In this document: positions 1-9,645 of the stretch, one piece after another
Layout: each line of letters begins with the position of its first letter
Position numbering within the stretch: position 1 is the stretch's first letter
DNA from: Desulfovibrio sp.
GTDB taxonomy: Bacteria; Desulfobacterota; Desulfovibrionia; Desulfovibrionales; Desulfovibrionaceae
Length of the DNA stretch: 64,000 nt
NCBI GenBank assembly: GCA_030145055.1
Contig: JAQYWK010000001.1
Span: 1 to 64,000 of the forward strand
Direction of reading: 5' to 3'
The notes under the pieces: model-generated
What the model was told of the DNA's origin: nothing
The model's input: only the letters and a program-made list of their open reading frames with translations
The model's database searches: none
Made by a program: the position numbers and the translations under genes

Positions 1-166
1 AAACTCTCAGAGACGCTGTGCCGTTAAGGCGTTGCTGACCCGAGAAAGAGGTTCTATGTAAAACACGCTCCCACGTCAATGGGTTTCTGCGTTATTGTGG
101 TTATCTGTTGAGATTTGTTTGGTAAATGGTGCCGAGAGAGATGTAGAAAGGTTCGAGGTTGAGATG
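1..166. other. unassigned edge sequence
   Basis: No gene can be assigned here. One plus-strand frame is open from the window edge to a stop at about base 60 (19 codons), too short to identify. The rest has stops in all frames and no clear RNA fold. It may be the tail of a gene that starts outside the window. Confidence 0.4.
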
Positions 167-1399
167 TTATCCATATATATATGGAATTACTAGCCAGACC
201 CACACGGAGAGCAGAACGGCCCCGCACATGTTCAGCACCATTCCTAAGGTCAGCATAGTACTTAGTGAGACTCTTCGCATCTCACCGAAGGCTAGGCTAT
301 TACATGGTGTGGCTATAGGAGTCATGAATGCGCATGTCGATCCTATCGAAACTAGTATCATTAACGCCATAGGGTTAATGCCGTATGTACTCGCCGTATG
401 AACCACCACCGCAAAGAAGGCTGTTGAGACCACCGTGTTGCTTAGTACCTCCGTAAGCATGATCACGACTACGGCCGTTACCAGATAGAGTAAATAGCCA
501 CCTTGTTCGTCGATTGGCAGCACGTTTAGCACCTTTGCAAACAAGTCCGCACCGTATTTATCAATTCTAAACAACATTACTATAGAGATCACTACGGCAA
601 GAACTGCAAGGATCATTAGCCCCCGTTTAGGCACGCCCTCAACTAAACTCTTTAAGTTCATCAACGGCCCTTCACTCGCCCCTTCATCAATGCCAAACGA
701 CAGTTTGCTGAATATCGTAAATAAGAAAACTATTGTGAATACAATCGCTATTGCAGGCTCTACCTCAATATAGGAATCGCTGAATTCCCTGATAATAGAT
801 GTTGCCATCCAGAAGAAGATGAACAGCCCGAAAACTTGTATCCCCTGCTTTTGCTTTAAGGTTACTTGTTCAGGTTTATTGATAAGCTTTGCTGGAATCC
901 TATTACTTTCTTTTGGAATGGCCACCTTGAGAACGATCCACGCCAGCAGTAAAAACAACACGACAACAGGCAGCGCCCACATAAACCAATTGAAGAAGGT
1001 TATCTGTCCTCGCCCCTCTACATTGAATAGATCCAGCGCCCCTAGCAAAAGTAGATTCGCAGGACTTCCTATCAATGAGCCCATGCCGCCAATATTTGCC
1101 CCATATATAATAGATAGAGTGAGTGGAGTGGTCATGGACTTTAGTTCTCCATCGAGTTTGCGGATAACGGGGATCATTGCCAGTACCGTCACAGCATTGG
1201 GGATAAACATAGACATCCCTGCCGATACAAAAATTAGCGAAAGTAATAACCAGTCTACCCTGCCGCGACTGAACCGGACAGCCTTAGCCGAAAAATATTC
1301 AGGTAGACCGACGCATGCAATCACCCGGTACAAAATGTATCCGGTTGCGAAGAGCAGCAAAAGCGGCAAACGGTCATATATATATGATAGAGAGGTCAT
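167..1399 (-). CDS. SLC13/DASS-type anion permease
   Basis: Predicted inner-membrane carrier of the ion transporter superfamily, which takes up or exchanges organic or inorganic anions, often with sodium. The 410-residue protein is almost entirely hydrophobic helices. It carries two repeat-related hairpin motifs typical of the family: GSLIGSPANLLLLG in the N-terminal half, and the FMTPIATPCNSLAFG stretch in the C-terminal half. Length is near the lower end of the family (about 400-470). The start is ATG at 1399, with only a weak upstream GG-rich site. It is monocistronic and divergent from dnaE. The substrate (dicarboxylate, sulfate or another anion) cannot be read from the sequence. NhaD or ArsB relatives share the fold and are less likely alternatives. 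Both gene ends lie in (TA)n-rich DNA. Confidence 0.75.
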   Translation of the reverse strand: MTSLSYIYDRLPLLLLFATGYILYRVIACVGLPEYFSAKAVRFSRGRVDWLLLSLIFVSAGMSMFIPNAVTVLAMIPVIRKLDGELKSMTTPLTLSIIYGANIGGMGSLIGSPANLLLLGALDLFNVEGRGQITFFNWFMWALPVVVLFLLLAWIVLKVAIPKESNRIPAKLINKPEQVTLKQKQGIQVFGLFIFFWMATSIIREFSDSYIEVEPAIAIVFTIVFLFTIFSKLSFGIDEGASEGPLMNLKSLVEGVPKRGLMILAVLAVVISIVMLFRIDKYGADLFAKVLNVLPIDEQGGYLLYLVTAVVVIMLTEVLSNTVVSTAFFAVVVHTASTYGINPMALMILVSIGSTCAFMTPIATPCNSLAFGEMRRVSLSTMLTLGMVLNMCGAVLLSVWVWLVIPYIYG

Positions 1400-1533
1400 G
1401 CCCGAATAGTACCTTTTTTATTTTCAGTTCGTAAACTAAAGTTTGATCGTTTTAACGCACTGGCAACGCTTAATATTTTTGCAACTTAGCTTCCCGTCCT
1501 CTTAAGCTTGGACTTTTATGCATTTCAAACTTA

Positions 1534-1562
1534 TTGACGATCATACCTTATGTAAATATTAA
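1534..1562 (+). promoter_or_regulatory. sigma-70-type promoter for dnaE
   Basis: TTGACG at 1534-1539 and TATTAA at 1557-1562 are separated by 17 bases, about 60 bases upstream of the dnaE ATG in the divergent intergenic region. Spacing is ideal and the elements match the consensus at 5/6 and 4/6 positions. Inferred from sequence only. Confidence 0.5.
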
Positions 1563-1624
1563 CCCATCAATTGCTCCTAAGTACTAAAGTTTAATTCCAC
1601 GTTCATATCATCAGGAACTTATAT

Positions 1625-4600
1625 ATGTCAGAATTTGTCCATTTACATGTTCACACCGAATACAGTCTTCTAGACGGAGCGATCCGCATTAAAGACTTAT
1701 GCCAGCGGGCTAAAGACCTCGGTATGCCTGCGGTTAGTATTACAGATCACGGAACCATGTTCGGAGCCGTAGCCTTTTATATGACTGCGCTCGATATGGG
1801 GATCAAGCCGATTATCGGTTGTGAAGTATATGTGGCCCCCGGCGACATTGATGATGAAAATGCCCACAAGAGCAAGGACCACAGGCATCGCTACCACTTA
1901 GTCCTCCTGGCCAAGAATCAGCAGGGCTACAAGAATATTATTAAACTCGTATCACTCGGATATCTGGAAGGGTTCCACTACAAGCCGCGTGTAAGTAAGT
2001 ATCTGCTCAATAAATATAGCGAGGGAGTCATCTGCCTTTCCGCTTGTCTTGCCGGAGAAGTATGTAAATCCCTCATGAATGAAGGGATAGACGCGGGCGT
2101 TGAAATGGCGCGCACCTACTCTAAAATGTTCCCTGACAATTTTTATATTGAAGTACAGGCCAACGGCCTTGCTATTCAAGAAGATGCCAACAAGCTACTT
2201 ATTGAATGTGCAGAGCGCACAGGGTTGCCACTTGTTGCCACCAACGACTGCCATTACCTCACTAAAGATGATTACGAAGCGCATGATCTACTGCTCTGCA
2301 TCCAGACTCAGACCACCGTTGATGCTGAAAAACGAATGCGCATGGACACGGATGAGCTTTATTTCAAAACACCCGAAGAGATTGAACAATATTTTGCTCA
2401 TGTTCCCGAAGCGGTAGCCAATACTCAGCGCATTGCTGAAATGTGTAACCTCGAAATCGAACTTGGTAACTACTACTTCCCAGATTATCAACTGTCTGAA
2501 GGCATGACCATCAATACGGAGTTTGAGCACCTCTGCCGGGAAGGGCTGAAGAGACGCATAGCCAATGTTCCATATGATATTGAAGAGAAAAAGTATTGGG
2601 ACAGGCTTGATTATGAGCTTGGAATTATTATTGAAATGGGTTTCCCTGCCTATTTCCTTATTGTTCAGGATTTCATAAACTGGGCTAAGGACAATAAAAT
2701 CCCTGTTGGCCCGGGACGTGGTTCAGCTGCAGGCTCAATCGTTGCGTGGGCACTGCGCATCACCAACATTGATCCACTTCCGTATGATCTTCTTTTTGAA
2801 AGATTCCTGAATGTTGAACGTATCTCCATGCCTGATATCGACGTCGACTTTTGTGAGCGCAGAAGACTTGAGGTTGTTAAATACTGTTCGGATAAATACG
2901 GCTGGGACCACGTAGCCCAGATCACCACCTTCGGAACCATGAAGGCCAAAGCAGTAATTAAAGACGTAGGCCGCGCGCTTGGAATGGACTTTGCCCAGAC
3001 CAATAAAATCGCAAAATTTATTCCTGATGACCCTGCCCTACTGGCTAAAATGCTCGGTGTTAAGAAAGCCAAGATCAATGTTGCCAATGCTGTAGCTGCT
3101 ATCCCAGAGTTACAGAATATGGTGGATTTTGATCCCAAAGTCGAAAAGCTGATTGATATCGCCAAACGACTCGAGGGCATGTCTCGCCACGCATCAACTC
3201 ATGCGGCGGGTGTTGTTATCTCTGACAAACCGATGATGGAATACCTTCCACTCTATCGCGGTAAAAAGGGTGAGGTTGTAACACAGTACGACATGAAAAA
3301 GGTCGAAAAAGTCGGCCTGATCAAGTTTGACTTTCTTGGTCTCCGAACAATGACCGTTGTAGAAGACTGTCTTGACGTCATTCGCGGACAGGGCAAAGAA
3401 GCGCCCGATCTCGACAACCTGATTCTTGACGACCCCGCCACTTACGATATTTTTTGCAAAGGCGACACAGACGGGATCTTTCAGGTTGAATCATCGGGAA
3501 TGCGCAAATATTTGCGTATGCTTAAGCCTAACTGCTTTGAAGATATTATCGCGATGCTCGCGCTATATCGTCCTGGCCCACTCGGGTCCGGTATGGTTGA
3601 TGAGTTCATTAAGCGTAAACACGGTGAGATAGAAGTATCCTATCTGTGGCCGACACTTGAAGACAGCCTGTCCCCTACTTATGGGGTTATTGTTTATCAG
3701 GAGCAGGTTATGGCGGCGGCTATGATAATCGCCAACTTTTCACTTGGTGAAGGTGACTTGCTCCGTCGTGCAATGGGTAAAAAAGACCCAGACGAGATGG
3801 CCAATCAGCGGGTAAGATTCCTTGAAGGTGCTAAAGAAAATGAAATTCCGGCTACAACAGCCAACGCGATATTTGACCTTATGGAAGAATTTGCGGCTTA
3901 CGGTTTCAATAAATCTCACTCAGCCGCTTACGCCCTCATTTCATATTATACAGCCTTCCTGAAAGCACATTTTCCGGTAGAATTCATGGCAGCTCTGATG
4001 AGTACTGAAATGAATAACACCGAAAAAATCATCATGTACATCAATGCCTGTCGCGACATGGAAGTAACTGTACGCCAGCCGGACATTAACCTTGGTAAGG
4101 CCAGATTCTCCGTACATGAAGGCGATATCCTTTACGGTATGGCAGGAATCAAAAATGTCGGAGAAGAGGCTATTGATGAAATCGTTATCGAACGCGAAAA
4201 AGATGGACCATTTGCAAGCCTCATAGATTTCTGCTCCAGAGTAAATCTGCGACGCGTAACCAAAAGGGTCATCGAATATTTGATCAGAGCTGGTGCGATG
4301 GATTCTTTGAAAATTTCCCGTGCAGGACTGATGGCGGGTCTCGATAAATCTGTCGCTTACGGCCAGAAGCAAACAAAAGATAAAGAATCCGGCATGATCA
4401 ATATGCTAGACATGCTTGGCAGCTCAGATGAGGCAGAAAGTGAGCCGATCCCCCTAAGCTTTGACGAGTTTAATACCGAAGAGTGGGATGACACAGAGAA
4501 ATTGAAGCTTGAAAAAGAAGCTCTAGGATTCTTTTTAACAAGTCACCCTCTTCTCGCATATCGTCATGAAATGAAAAGGCTGGGCCTTGTTACAATTGAT

Positions 4601-5137
4601 GAGTGCAAGCAAATGTCCAACGGAGCGCAAGTCAGGCTCGGCATAATTATTCCTACTTATAAGGAATACGTCACCAAAAAAGGTGACAAAATGGCCTTCT
4701 GTCAAATGGAAGATATGACTGGTTCCGGAGAATTGACCATGCTTCCCAATACCTTTGCTGTTGCCGAACAATTTTTATCGCAAGATCAGCCCCTCCTTAT
4801 AAAGGGGAAGATTGACCTGCGTGATCAGGAAGACGGCGATAATGACGCGCCTAAGCAAGCAAAAGTTCTAGCGGAGGAAGTATCACTTCTATCCGCCGCA
4901 CAGGCTGGATGCCAAGAAGCTGTTCCTCTCCCGATCAACTGCAAGCTATGTTCGGACGAAGGAATTAAGGAACTGAAAGCAATTTTAGGAGGTTACCCCG
5001 GTTCAGCGCCGGTAACGCTCCAGTTGTACTTAGAAGAATCTGTCTGTTCACTTAGACTCGGTCCTTCATACACAATCAGGCCTAACGGTGATTTCTGGAA
5101 AGAATTCAATGAATGGCGTAAAAGGGCAGCAGCATAA
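1625..5137 (+). CDS. dnaE: DNA polymerase III subunit alpha
   Basis: Replicative polymerase catalytic subunit (DnaE1 type, 1170 residues, the usual length). The N-terminal PHP domain begins HLHVHTEYSLLDG, followed by SITDHGTMFG and NDCHYL. Its metal-binding residues look intact, unlike the degenerate PHP of E. coli, so a PHP proofreading activity is possible (inference). The palm motif PDIDVDF supplies D404 and D406, and the third acidic residue is near D569 in KFDFLGL. A helix-hairpin-helix region and a C-terminal OB fold follow (around residue 1000). The start has AGGAAC 9 bases upstream. It is the first gene of a plus-strand series ending at the terminator near 11.33 kb. queD follows 103 bases downstream, so linkage to later genes is possible but not proven. 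Confidence 0.98.
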   Translation: MSEFVHLHVHTEYSLLDGAIRIKDLCQRAKDLGMPAVSITDHGTMFGAVAFYMTALDMGIKPIIGCEVYVAPGDIDDENAHKSKDHRHRYHLVLLAKNQQGYKNIIKLVSLGYLEGFHYKPRVSKYLLNKYSEGVICLSACLAGEVCKSLMNEGIDAGVEMARTYSKMFPDNFYIEVQANGLAIQEDANKLLIECAERTGLPLVATNDCHYLTKDDYEAHDLLLCIQTQTTVDAEKRMRMDTDELYFKTPEEIEQYFAHVPEAVANTQRIAEMCNLEIELGNYYFPDYQLSEGMTINTEFEHLCREGLKRRIANVPYDIEEKKYWDRLDYELGIIIEMGFPAYFLIVQDFINWAKDNKIPVGPGRGSAAGSIVAWALRITNIDPLPYDLLFERFLNVERISMPDIDVDFCERRRLEVVKYCSDKYGWDHVAQITTFGTMKAKAVIKDVGRALGMDFAQTNKIAKFIPDDPALLAKMLGVKKAKINVANAVAAIPELQNMVDFDPKVEKLIDIAKRLEGMSRHASTHAAGVVISDKPMMEYLPLYRGKKGEVVTQYDMKKVEKVGLIKFDFLGLRTMTVVEDCLDVIRGQGKEAPDLDNLILDDPATYDIFCKGDTDGIFQVESSGMRKYLRMLKPNCFEDIIAMLALYRPGPLGSGMVDEFIKRKHGEIEVSYLWPTLEDSLSPTYGVIVYQEQVMAAAMIIANFSLGEGDLLRRAMGKKDPDEMANQRVRFLEGAKENEIPATTANAIFDLMEEFAAYGFNKSHSAAYALISYYTAFLKAHFPVEFMAALMSTEMNNTEKIIMYINACRDMEVTVRQPDINLGKARFSVHEGDILYGMAGIKNVGEEAIDEIVIEREKDGPFASLIDFCSRVNLRRVTKRVIEYLIRAGAMDSLKISRAGLMAGLDKSVAYGQKQTKDKESGMINMLDMLGSSDEAESEPIPLSFDEFNTEEWDDTEKLKLEKEALGFFLTSHPLLAYRHEMKRLGLVTIDECKQMSNGAQVRLGIIIPTYKEYVTKKGDKMAFCQMEDMTGSGELTMLPNTFAVAEQFLSQDQPLLIKGKIDLRDQEDGDNDAPKQAKVLAEEVSLLSAAQAGCQEAVPLPINCKLCSDEGIKELKAILGGYPGSAPVTLQLYLEESVCSLRLGPSYTIRPNGDFWKEFNEWRKRAAA

Positions 5138-5240
5138 AAGCCGCCTAAAAAAGCATAATACATACCATTGACGACTTACGGTCATAACCGCTAAGCAACT
5201 CACTTCGTTTATACCAAAGATAAGACAGCAGGAGAATATA

Positions 5241-5627
5241 ATGGGCAAGGGTAAGTGGAGACTTAAAGTCAAAAAAGATTTTGCAGCAGCTCACCAGCTA
5301 AGAAATTACGGCGGTAAATGTGAAAACATGCACGGCCATAATTTCGGGGTAGAAGTCGAGATTGAAGGAAGCCACCTCGATTCCAAAGTAGAAATACTTA
5401 TGGATTTCAAAGTGCTGAAAAATGAGTTAGGCGCAGTCCTTGAAACCCTGGACCACAAGCACCTCAACTCTATCGATTACTTTGAACATAGAAATCCATC
5501 GTCTGAAAACATTGCGCACTACATATATAATGAGATGAAAAAAAGAATACAGACTGACGGAATCAGGCTTGTTTATGCCTCTGTTTCTGAAAAAGACTCT
5601 TCTGTAGCGACCTACAGCGAGGATTAA
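5241..5627 (+). CDS. queD: 6-carboxytetrahydropterin synthase QueD
   Basis: Converts 7,8-dihydroneopterin triphosphate to 6-carboxy-5,6,7,8-tetrahydropterin in the queuosine (preQ0) pathway, in the cytoplasm. The 128-residue protein has the zinc ligands H18, H31 and H33 (CENMHGHNF), the catalytic C27, and the LDHKHLN motif near residue 71. The last part contains the [10 protein letters not shown]-type substrate-binding glutamate. Length fits the family (115-140). CAGGAG precedes the ATG by 6 bases. The stop lies 4 bases before dtd, so the two genes are translated from one message. A role as PTPS-like enzyme in another pterin route is a less likely alternative. Confidence 0.9.
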   Translation: MGKGKWRLKVKKDFAAAHQLRNYGGKCENMHGHNFGVEVEIEGSHLDSKVEILMDFKVLKNELGAVLETLDHKHLNSIDYFEHRNPSSENIAHYIYNEMKKRIQTDGIRLVYASVSEKDSSVATYSED

Positions 5628-5631
5628 GTTC

Positions 5632-6099
5632 ATGCGGCTAGTCATTCAGAGAACAAGCAAAGCGAAGGTTGAAGTTGCGGATCGCACCGTAGGCGAAATC
5701 GGCCCCGGAATACTAGTCCTGGTAGGTTTCGGTAAAGGAGACACCGAAGACCTTCCTTCTTCAAAAGCATGGGACACCCTCATTAATAAAATGATCGGTC
5801 TCAGAATATTCGAAGATGACGACGGGCGCATGAATCTGGCACTTGATGACTTTAAAGGTGACATTCTGCTAGTTTCACAATTTACCCTGTATGCATCTTG
5901 CCGCAAAGGGCGCAGGCCATCCTTTACAGGGGCGGCTCAGCCCGATTTAGCCAAAGACTTATTTGATAAATTTACTGAGGCAGTTAGGACAAAAGCTCCC
6001 GGAAAAGTGGAAACCGGCGAATTCGGTGCGATGATGAATATAGATTTTGTAAACTCGGGTCCCGTTACGATAATCCTTGATTCTGAAGATTTCGCTTAA
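5632..6099 (+). CDS. dtd: D-aminoacyl-tRNA deacylase
   Basis: Hydrolyses D-amino acids wrongly attached to tRNA (also Gly-tRNA-Ala). The protein of 155 residues begins [13 protein letters not shown] as in the family. It has the SQFTL motif (S82-L86) and the cross-subunit Gly-cisPro motif NSGPVT (G143-P144), the two halves of the chiral proofreading site in the homodimer. It starts 4 bases after queD, with GAGGATTAAGTT as ribosome site inside the queD end. Confidence 0.97.
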   Translation: MRLVIQRTSKAKVEVADRTVGEIGPGILVLVGFGKGDTEDLPSSKAWDTLINKMIGLRIFEDDDGRMNLALDDFKGDILLVSQFTLYASCRKGRRPSFTGAAQPDLAKDLFDKFTEAVRTKAPGKVETGEFGAMMNIDFVNSGPVTIILDSEDFA

Positions 6100-6233
6100 A
6101 ATTCAGCTTAACAGCTGTCTTCTTTTGCTAAAAAGAACGGATTAGGATATTAATTTAATCACTCGTATAAACAGTACGTTGCAACACTTGACCGGAAGAC
6201 AAATTCCGCTCAAAAAGGACATCCGGAGCATTC

Positions 6234-6665
6234 ATGCATAAATTTGTGCTGGAAGCAGTTCCAAACCCTGAAGAGAGTAGAGAAATTGCCAGACAGGCGA
6301 TTCTCATACTTAAAAATTTCATTTCAGACGAGAACATACTTCACGACATTGACTTAGTCTTGACGGAAGCGTGCTCGAACGTTGCCAGACATGCTTACGA
6401 CAATAGAGCTGACTGCAATAGACTTGAATTGAACATAACCGTAGTTCCCCCTGAATATATCGTCCTTGAAATTGCGGACTGGGGCAGAGGTCTATGTTCT
6501 GAATCAATAGATTTTACAATGCCTTCACCAGAAGCTGTTGGCGGAAGAGGCATGTTTATTATGTCTAAACTTATGGATAATTTTGAGCTTATCAAAGAAG
6601 ATAACAAAAATATTATCAAGTTAACTCGCAAGGTACAGGAAGACCAATGGCTGACGAAAGAATAA
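6234..6665 (+). CDS. RsbW-like anti-sigma serine kinase
   Basis: Small GHKL ATPase of the HATPase_c_2 group (143 residues), the class of SpoIIAB/RsbW partner-switch kinases. The N-box is EACSNVARHAYD with N49. The G1 box is DWGRGL (D82, G84, G86), and the glycine-rich lid is VGGRGMFIMSKLMD. No histidine-kinase dimerisation domain is present. The stop overlaps the downstream STAS gene by 19 bases, so the kinase and its presumed substrate are co-translated. The target could be a sigma factor or another protein, since Desulfovibrio partner switches often control non-sigma outputs. CCGGAG lies 8 bases from the ATG. Confidence 0.88.
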   Translation: MHKFVLEAVPNPEESREIARQAILILKNFISDENILHDIDLVLTEACSNVARHAYDNRADCNRLELNITVVPPEYIVLEIADWGRGLCSESIDFTMPSPEAVGGRGMFIMSKLMDNFELIKEDNKNIIKLTRKVQEDQWLTKE

Positions 6666-6976
6666 TTATATCAGACGGAATTCTCACGTTACAGTGCGGG
6701 GAAGAAATAACGATAGAAACTATCCACGAATTCAAGGAAGAGGTTGAGGAAAAAAGTAACTCTTCCGAGATAACTACTGTCATAGCCAATCTATCCGAAG
6801 CCCGTTTTCTAGATAGCTCTGGAATCGGATTCCTCGTTTCTCTCAACTCGCGATTGAAAAGAAATGATAAAAGAATGTTTCTCCTACGCCCTAGCGAACA
6901 TATATGTAAAACACTTGAACTCGTACGACTTATTTCCTTCTTTACGATTATTCAAGATGAACGTGAAATTGTGTAG
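6647..6976 (+). CDS. STAS-domain anti-sigma factor antagonist
   Basis: Protein of 109 residues with a single STAS domain of the RsbV/SpoIIAA type. The motif LDSSGIGF places D56 and S57-S58 where the family is phosphorylated by its kinase. Dephosphorylated antagonist is expected to bind the RsbW-like protein encoded directly upstream, with which it overlaps by 19 bases. The ribosome site AGGAAG lies inside the upstream gene. A PP2C-type phosphatase to complete the switch is not in this window. Confidence 0.88.
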   Translation: MADERIIISDGILTLQCGEEITIETIHEFKEEVEEKSNSSEITTVIANLSEARFLDSSGIGFLVSLNSRLKRNDKRMFLLRPSEHICKTLELVRLISFFTIIQDEREIV

Positions 6977-7003
6977 TTTAAACGCTCTCTTCCGGAGATT
7001 TTT

Positions 7004-8113
7004 ATGCCCTGCCTAAAGCACTATTTTAATCCAGATTTTGACTACCAGAACCTAAAGCCCACTCAAAAACAAGATGGCAGCACCGATTTCTATAATATAG
7101 GCTATGTTCAAAGTGTCGTTATTGGGCAGGTTTTAGCGGAATGGAAAGATGAAGAAAACGGGGTCTGTGCAAATGGATACAGGCATTATCCGGAAAAAAT
7201 TTTTCCGAAAGGACCACATACAAGAATTAATCCTGATGATCCAAATCAGTTGATTGCAACGAAGAACGGATATGTTTTTTACAATGCAGATCAGCAGATC
7301 ATGGTTAAAGAACTACTCAATATTCGCGGAGATGTTGGCCTCTCGACCGGAAATATTTTTTTCATAGGCGACCTTGTAGTTCATGGATCAGTAAAGTCTG
7401 CTCTAGAAATAAAGGCCTACAATATTAATATAAAGGGAGTTATCGAGCAGGCTACAATTAAAGCCGGCGGATTTTTGAAATGCGATGGAGGCATCAAAGG
7501 TAACAGCATAGCGCATATTGAATCAAAAGGTAGTCTCCGCGCCAGCTTTTGCGAAAATGCAACATTGATCAGCGGTAAAAATATTATCATTGATAAAAGC
7601 TGCATGCATAGTACCGTCTATTGCGAAGGTAAATTTGCGATTAAAGACCGACTATCCGGTGGGCCTTGCTATAGCAATCAATATATATATGTCGGAGGAC
7701 AGTTAGGAGGTGGCCTTAGTATCCCTGCTCAATTGATTGTAGGATACAGCCCAAAGGTTTTGCTACAAATAAATAAAATTTCAAAGCAGATTGCCAAGCT
7801 ACGGATTCGCATAGAACATTTCGAGAAAGACAAGCTAGATGGAGACTCGAGTACAGCTAGCAGCGCCGACAATATCGAAAAATGCGAAGTTAAGATCAAA
7901 TTTCTTAATCATAAGAAAAAACACCTATGGAACGAACTTGAACAAACAAGTAAACTGGAATCATGTAGAATTATGTGTTCCGGAGTTGTCAAGCCAGGTG
8001 TTGAGATTAGCATTGGCCAGGCTTTTTTACAGGTTAATGAGCCCCTAGAAGATGTTTTCTTCTACTATGAAAACCATGAAATTAAAGTGGGATCTCCCGC
8101 GCTAAAGAAATAG
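7004..8113 (+). CDS. FapA/DUF342 domain protein
   Basis: Protein of 369 residues with the DUF342/FapA fold. The middle section (about 85-240) is rich in G and short beta strands typical of a right-handed beta helix (repeats such as GDVGLSTGNIFFIGDLVVHGSV). A helical segment around 245-310 is followed by a final beta section with VVKPGVEISIG. Many relatives are 500-650 residues, so this is a short form. Members occur beside flagellar or cell-envelope genes. Here it sits between a partner switch and motAB, 7 bases ahead of motA, suggesting a role in motility or polar localisation (inference). TCCGGAG precedes the ATG. Confidence 0.8.
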   Translation: MPCLKHYFNPDFDYQNLKPTQKQDGSTDFYNIGYVQSVVIGQVLAEWKDEENGVCANGYRHYPEKIFPKGPHTRINPDDPNQLIATKNGYVFYNADQQIMVKELLNIRGDVGLSTGNIFFIGDLVVHGSVKSALEIKAYNINIKGVIEQATIKAGGFLKCDGGIKGNSIAHIESKGSLRASFCENATLISGKNIIIDKSCMHSTVYCEGKFAIKDRLSGGPCYSNQYIYVGGQLGGGLSIPAQLIVGYSPKVLLQINKISKQIAKLRIRIEHFEKDKLDGDSSTASSADNIEKCEVKIKFLNHKKKHLWNELEQTSKLESCRIMCSGVVKPGVEISIGQAFLQVNEPLEDVFFYYENHEIKVGSPALKK

Positions 8114-8120
8114 AATACTT

Positions 8121-8876
8121 ATGGATATCGCAACTCTGATTGGTATTGTCGGTGGATTTGGACTTATTATAGCAACAATTTTCATGGGTGGAAATGCTGC
8201 GGGGTTTATTGACGCACCATCCGCTGTAGTTGTTTTCGGAGGAACATTTGCTTCAGCTTTTATTATGTTCCCCATGGCAGTAGTGCTTAAAGCATTCAAA
8301 ATTGCCCTGAAAGGGTTCTTTGCAAAAGCCAGAGACCCGAAAGCGATCGTTGATCAAATTGTTGCTCTTGCCGAAACAGCAAGAAAGGAAAGCCTTGTTG
8401 CTCTTGAAAAAGTTGCAATTGATGATGAATACCTGAAAAAAGGCGTTATCTTAGTTGCCGATGGAACGGATGGAGACCTTGTTCGTGCCATTATGGAAAT
8501 TGAAATTGATTTCATGAAAAAGAGACACTACCAAGGTCAGGACGTTATGAAAGGCATGGGCTCAATGGCCCCTGCGTTTGGAATGATCGGAACTCTTATC
8601 GGTCTTGTTAACATGCTCTCTAATCTCAGTGATCCTGACGCAATTGGGCCAGCTATGGCAGTCGCATTGCTCACAACTCTTTACGGCTCAATACTAGCCA
8701 ACGTCGTATTCCTTCCACTCGCCAAAAAGCTTCAAGAACGTTCAAATGAAGAAGCCCTATATATGGAAATTATGGTTGAGGGAGTAGTTGCGATTCAAAA
8801 AGGGGAGCACCCTTCAATTGTAAAAGAAAAGCTCCAAGCATTCATCGCCCCGGCAATGCGCGAAGCTGTAGCATAG
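8121..8876 (+). CDS. motA: flagellar motor stator protein MotA
   Basis: Proton- or sodium-conducting stator subunit, 251 residues, with four transmembrane helices. Helices 1-2 are near residues 2-50 (IATLIGIVGGFGLIIATIF onward). The large cytoplasmic loop follows. Helices 3-4 are near 150-200, with the conserved GMGSMAPAFGMIGTLIGLV and ALLTTLYGSILANVVFLP stretches. Shorter than E. coli MotA (295) and like the PomA-type stators. Only 12 bases separate it from motB. No ion specificity can be deduced safely. Confidence 0.96.
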   Translation: MDIATLIGIVGGFGLIIATIFMGGNAAGFIDAPSAVVVFGGTFASAFIMFPMAVVLKAFKIALKGFFAKARDPKAIVDQIVALAETARKESLVALEKVAIDDEYLKKGVILVADGTDGDLVRAIMEIEIDFMKKRHYQGQDVMKGMGSMAPAFGMIGTLIGLVNMLSNLSDPDAIGPAMAVALLTTLYGSILANVVFLPLAKKLQERSNEEALYMEIMVEGVVAIQKGEHPSIVKEKLQAFIAPAMREAVA

Positions 8877-8888
8877 CAACACTCTGCC

Positions 8889-9635
8889 ATGGCAAAAATA
8901 GTAATACTCACGCCGAAAGATAATAGCCCTCCGGCAGAAGAAGGACTACCACCGTGGATGGCGACCTTCGCTGACATGGTTACTCTTTTGCTGTGTTTTT
9001 TCGTACTGTTGCTATCTTTTGCGTCTAATGATGCAGAAAAATTCAAAGAACTTCTAGGCTCGGTTAGGAACGCTTTCGGTGTTAAAATGGAGCGAAAAGA
9101 AGCAGACCACTTAGTTCTTACACCCTCGGATTTACAGCGCAAAGAAGTAAAAATGGACAGCAACGAAAAACGGTTGCTAGGCCTTGTCCTGCGTATTAAA
9201 GCTCTTCTCGATGAAGACAACGCAACCCGTAAATCCTCAGGAGTGAATGCCGATCACGACGGCGTAACCATGAGCACCGACAGCGCATCTCTATTCCAAC
9301 CAGGTTCAGCAAAGTTAAAACCAGGCGCAAACAAAACACTTAATAAAGTTATCAGCATACTTAAAGAAAACAACTACAATCTTGTGGTGAGAGGGCATAC
9401 GGACACCTCTGAAACGCGCTCAGCCAAGTATCCATCAAATTGGGAACTTTCCTCAGCCAGAGCAGCAAGCGCACTGCGCTACATAACGGAACATGGTGGA
9501 ATTTCGACAAAAAGACTCAAGGCTGTAGGATATGCCGATACTCAGCCGTTAGTAAAAAATGATACCGTGGCCAATAAAAGAAAGAACCGCAGAATAGAGT
9601 TTTTCTACCATAAACCAGCACGCGACTCATGGTAA
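8889..9635 (+). CDS. motB: flagellar motor stator protein MotB
   Basis: Stator subunit that anchors the MotA ring to peptidoglycan, 248 residues. A single membrane helix follows PPWMATFADMVTLL, with the ion-carrying aspartate at D29. A plug/linker region follows, then a C-terminal OmpA-like domain (about 115-245) with VVRGHTDTSE and NWELSSARA peptidoglycan-binding motifs. It lies directly after motA. A paralogue without a motA neighbour is encoded at 59439-60191 and shares the helix sequence almost exactly. Confidence 0.96.
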   Translation: MAKIVILTPKDNSPPAEEGLPPWMATFADMVTLLLCFFVLLLSFASNDAEKFKELLGSVRNAFGVKMERKEADHLVLTPSDLQRKEVKMDSNEKRLLGLVLRIKALLDEDNATRKSSGVNADHDGVTMSTDSASLFQPGSAKLKPGANKTLNKVISILKENNYNLVVRGHTDTSETRSAKYPSNWELSSARAASALRYITEHGGISTKRLKAVGYADTQPLVKNDTVANKRKNRRIEFFYHKPARDSW

Positions 9636-9645
9636 AAGCTTAAAA

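Noticed and set aside
171-184. Palindrome CCATATATATATGG at the permease end
   Set aside because: It is a TA run inside the last codons, so low-complexity rather than a clear operator.
1374-1399. TA run at the permease start mirroring the one at its end
   Set aside because: Encodes SYIYD and is not a real inverted repeat of useful length; no element ends.
819-1409. 196-codon plus-strand frame over the permease
   Set aside because: Shadow of the real gene on the other strand; no membrane pattern or family.
6100-6233. Possible sigma-28 or sigma-54 promoter before the partner-switch genes
   Set aside because: No TAAA-N15-GCCGATAA or GG-N10-GC element with acceptable matches.
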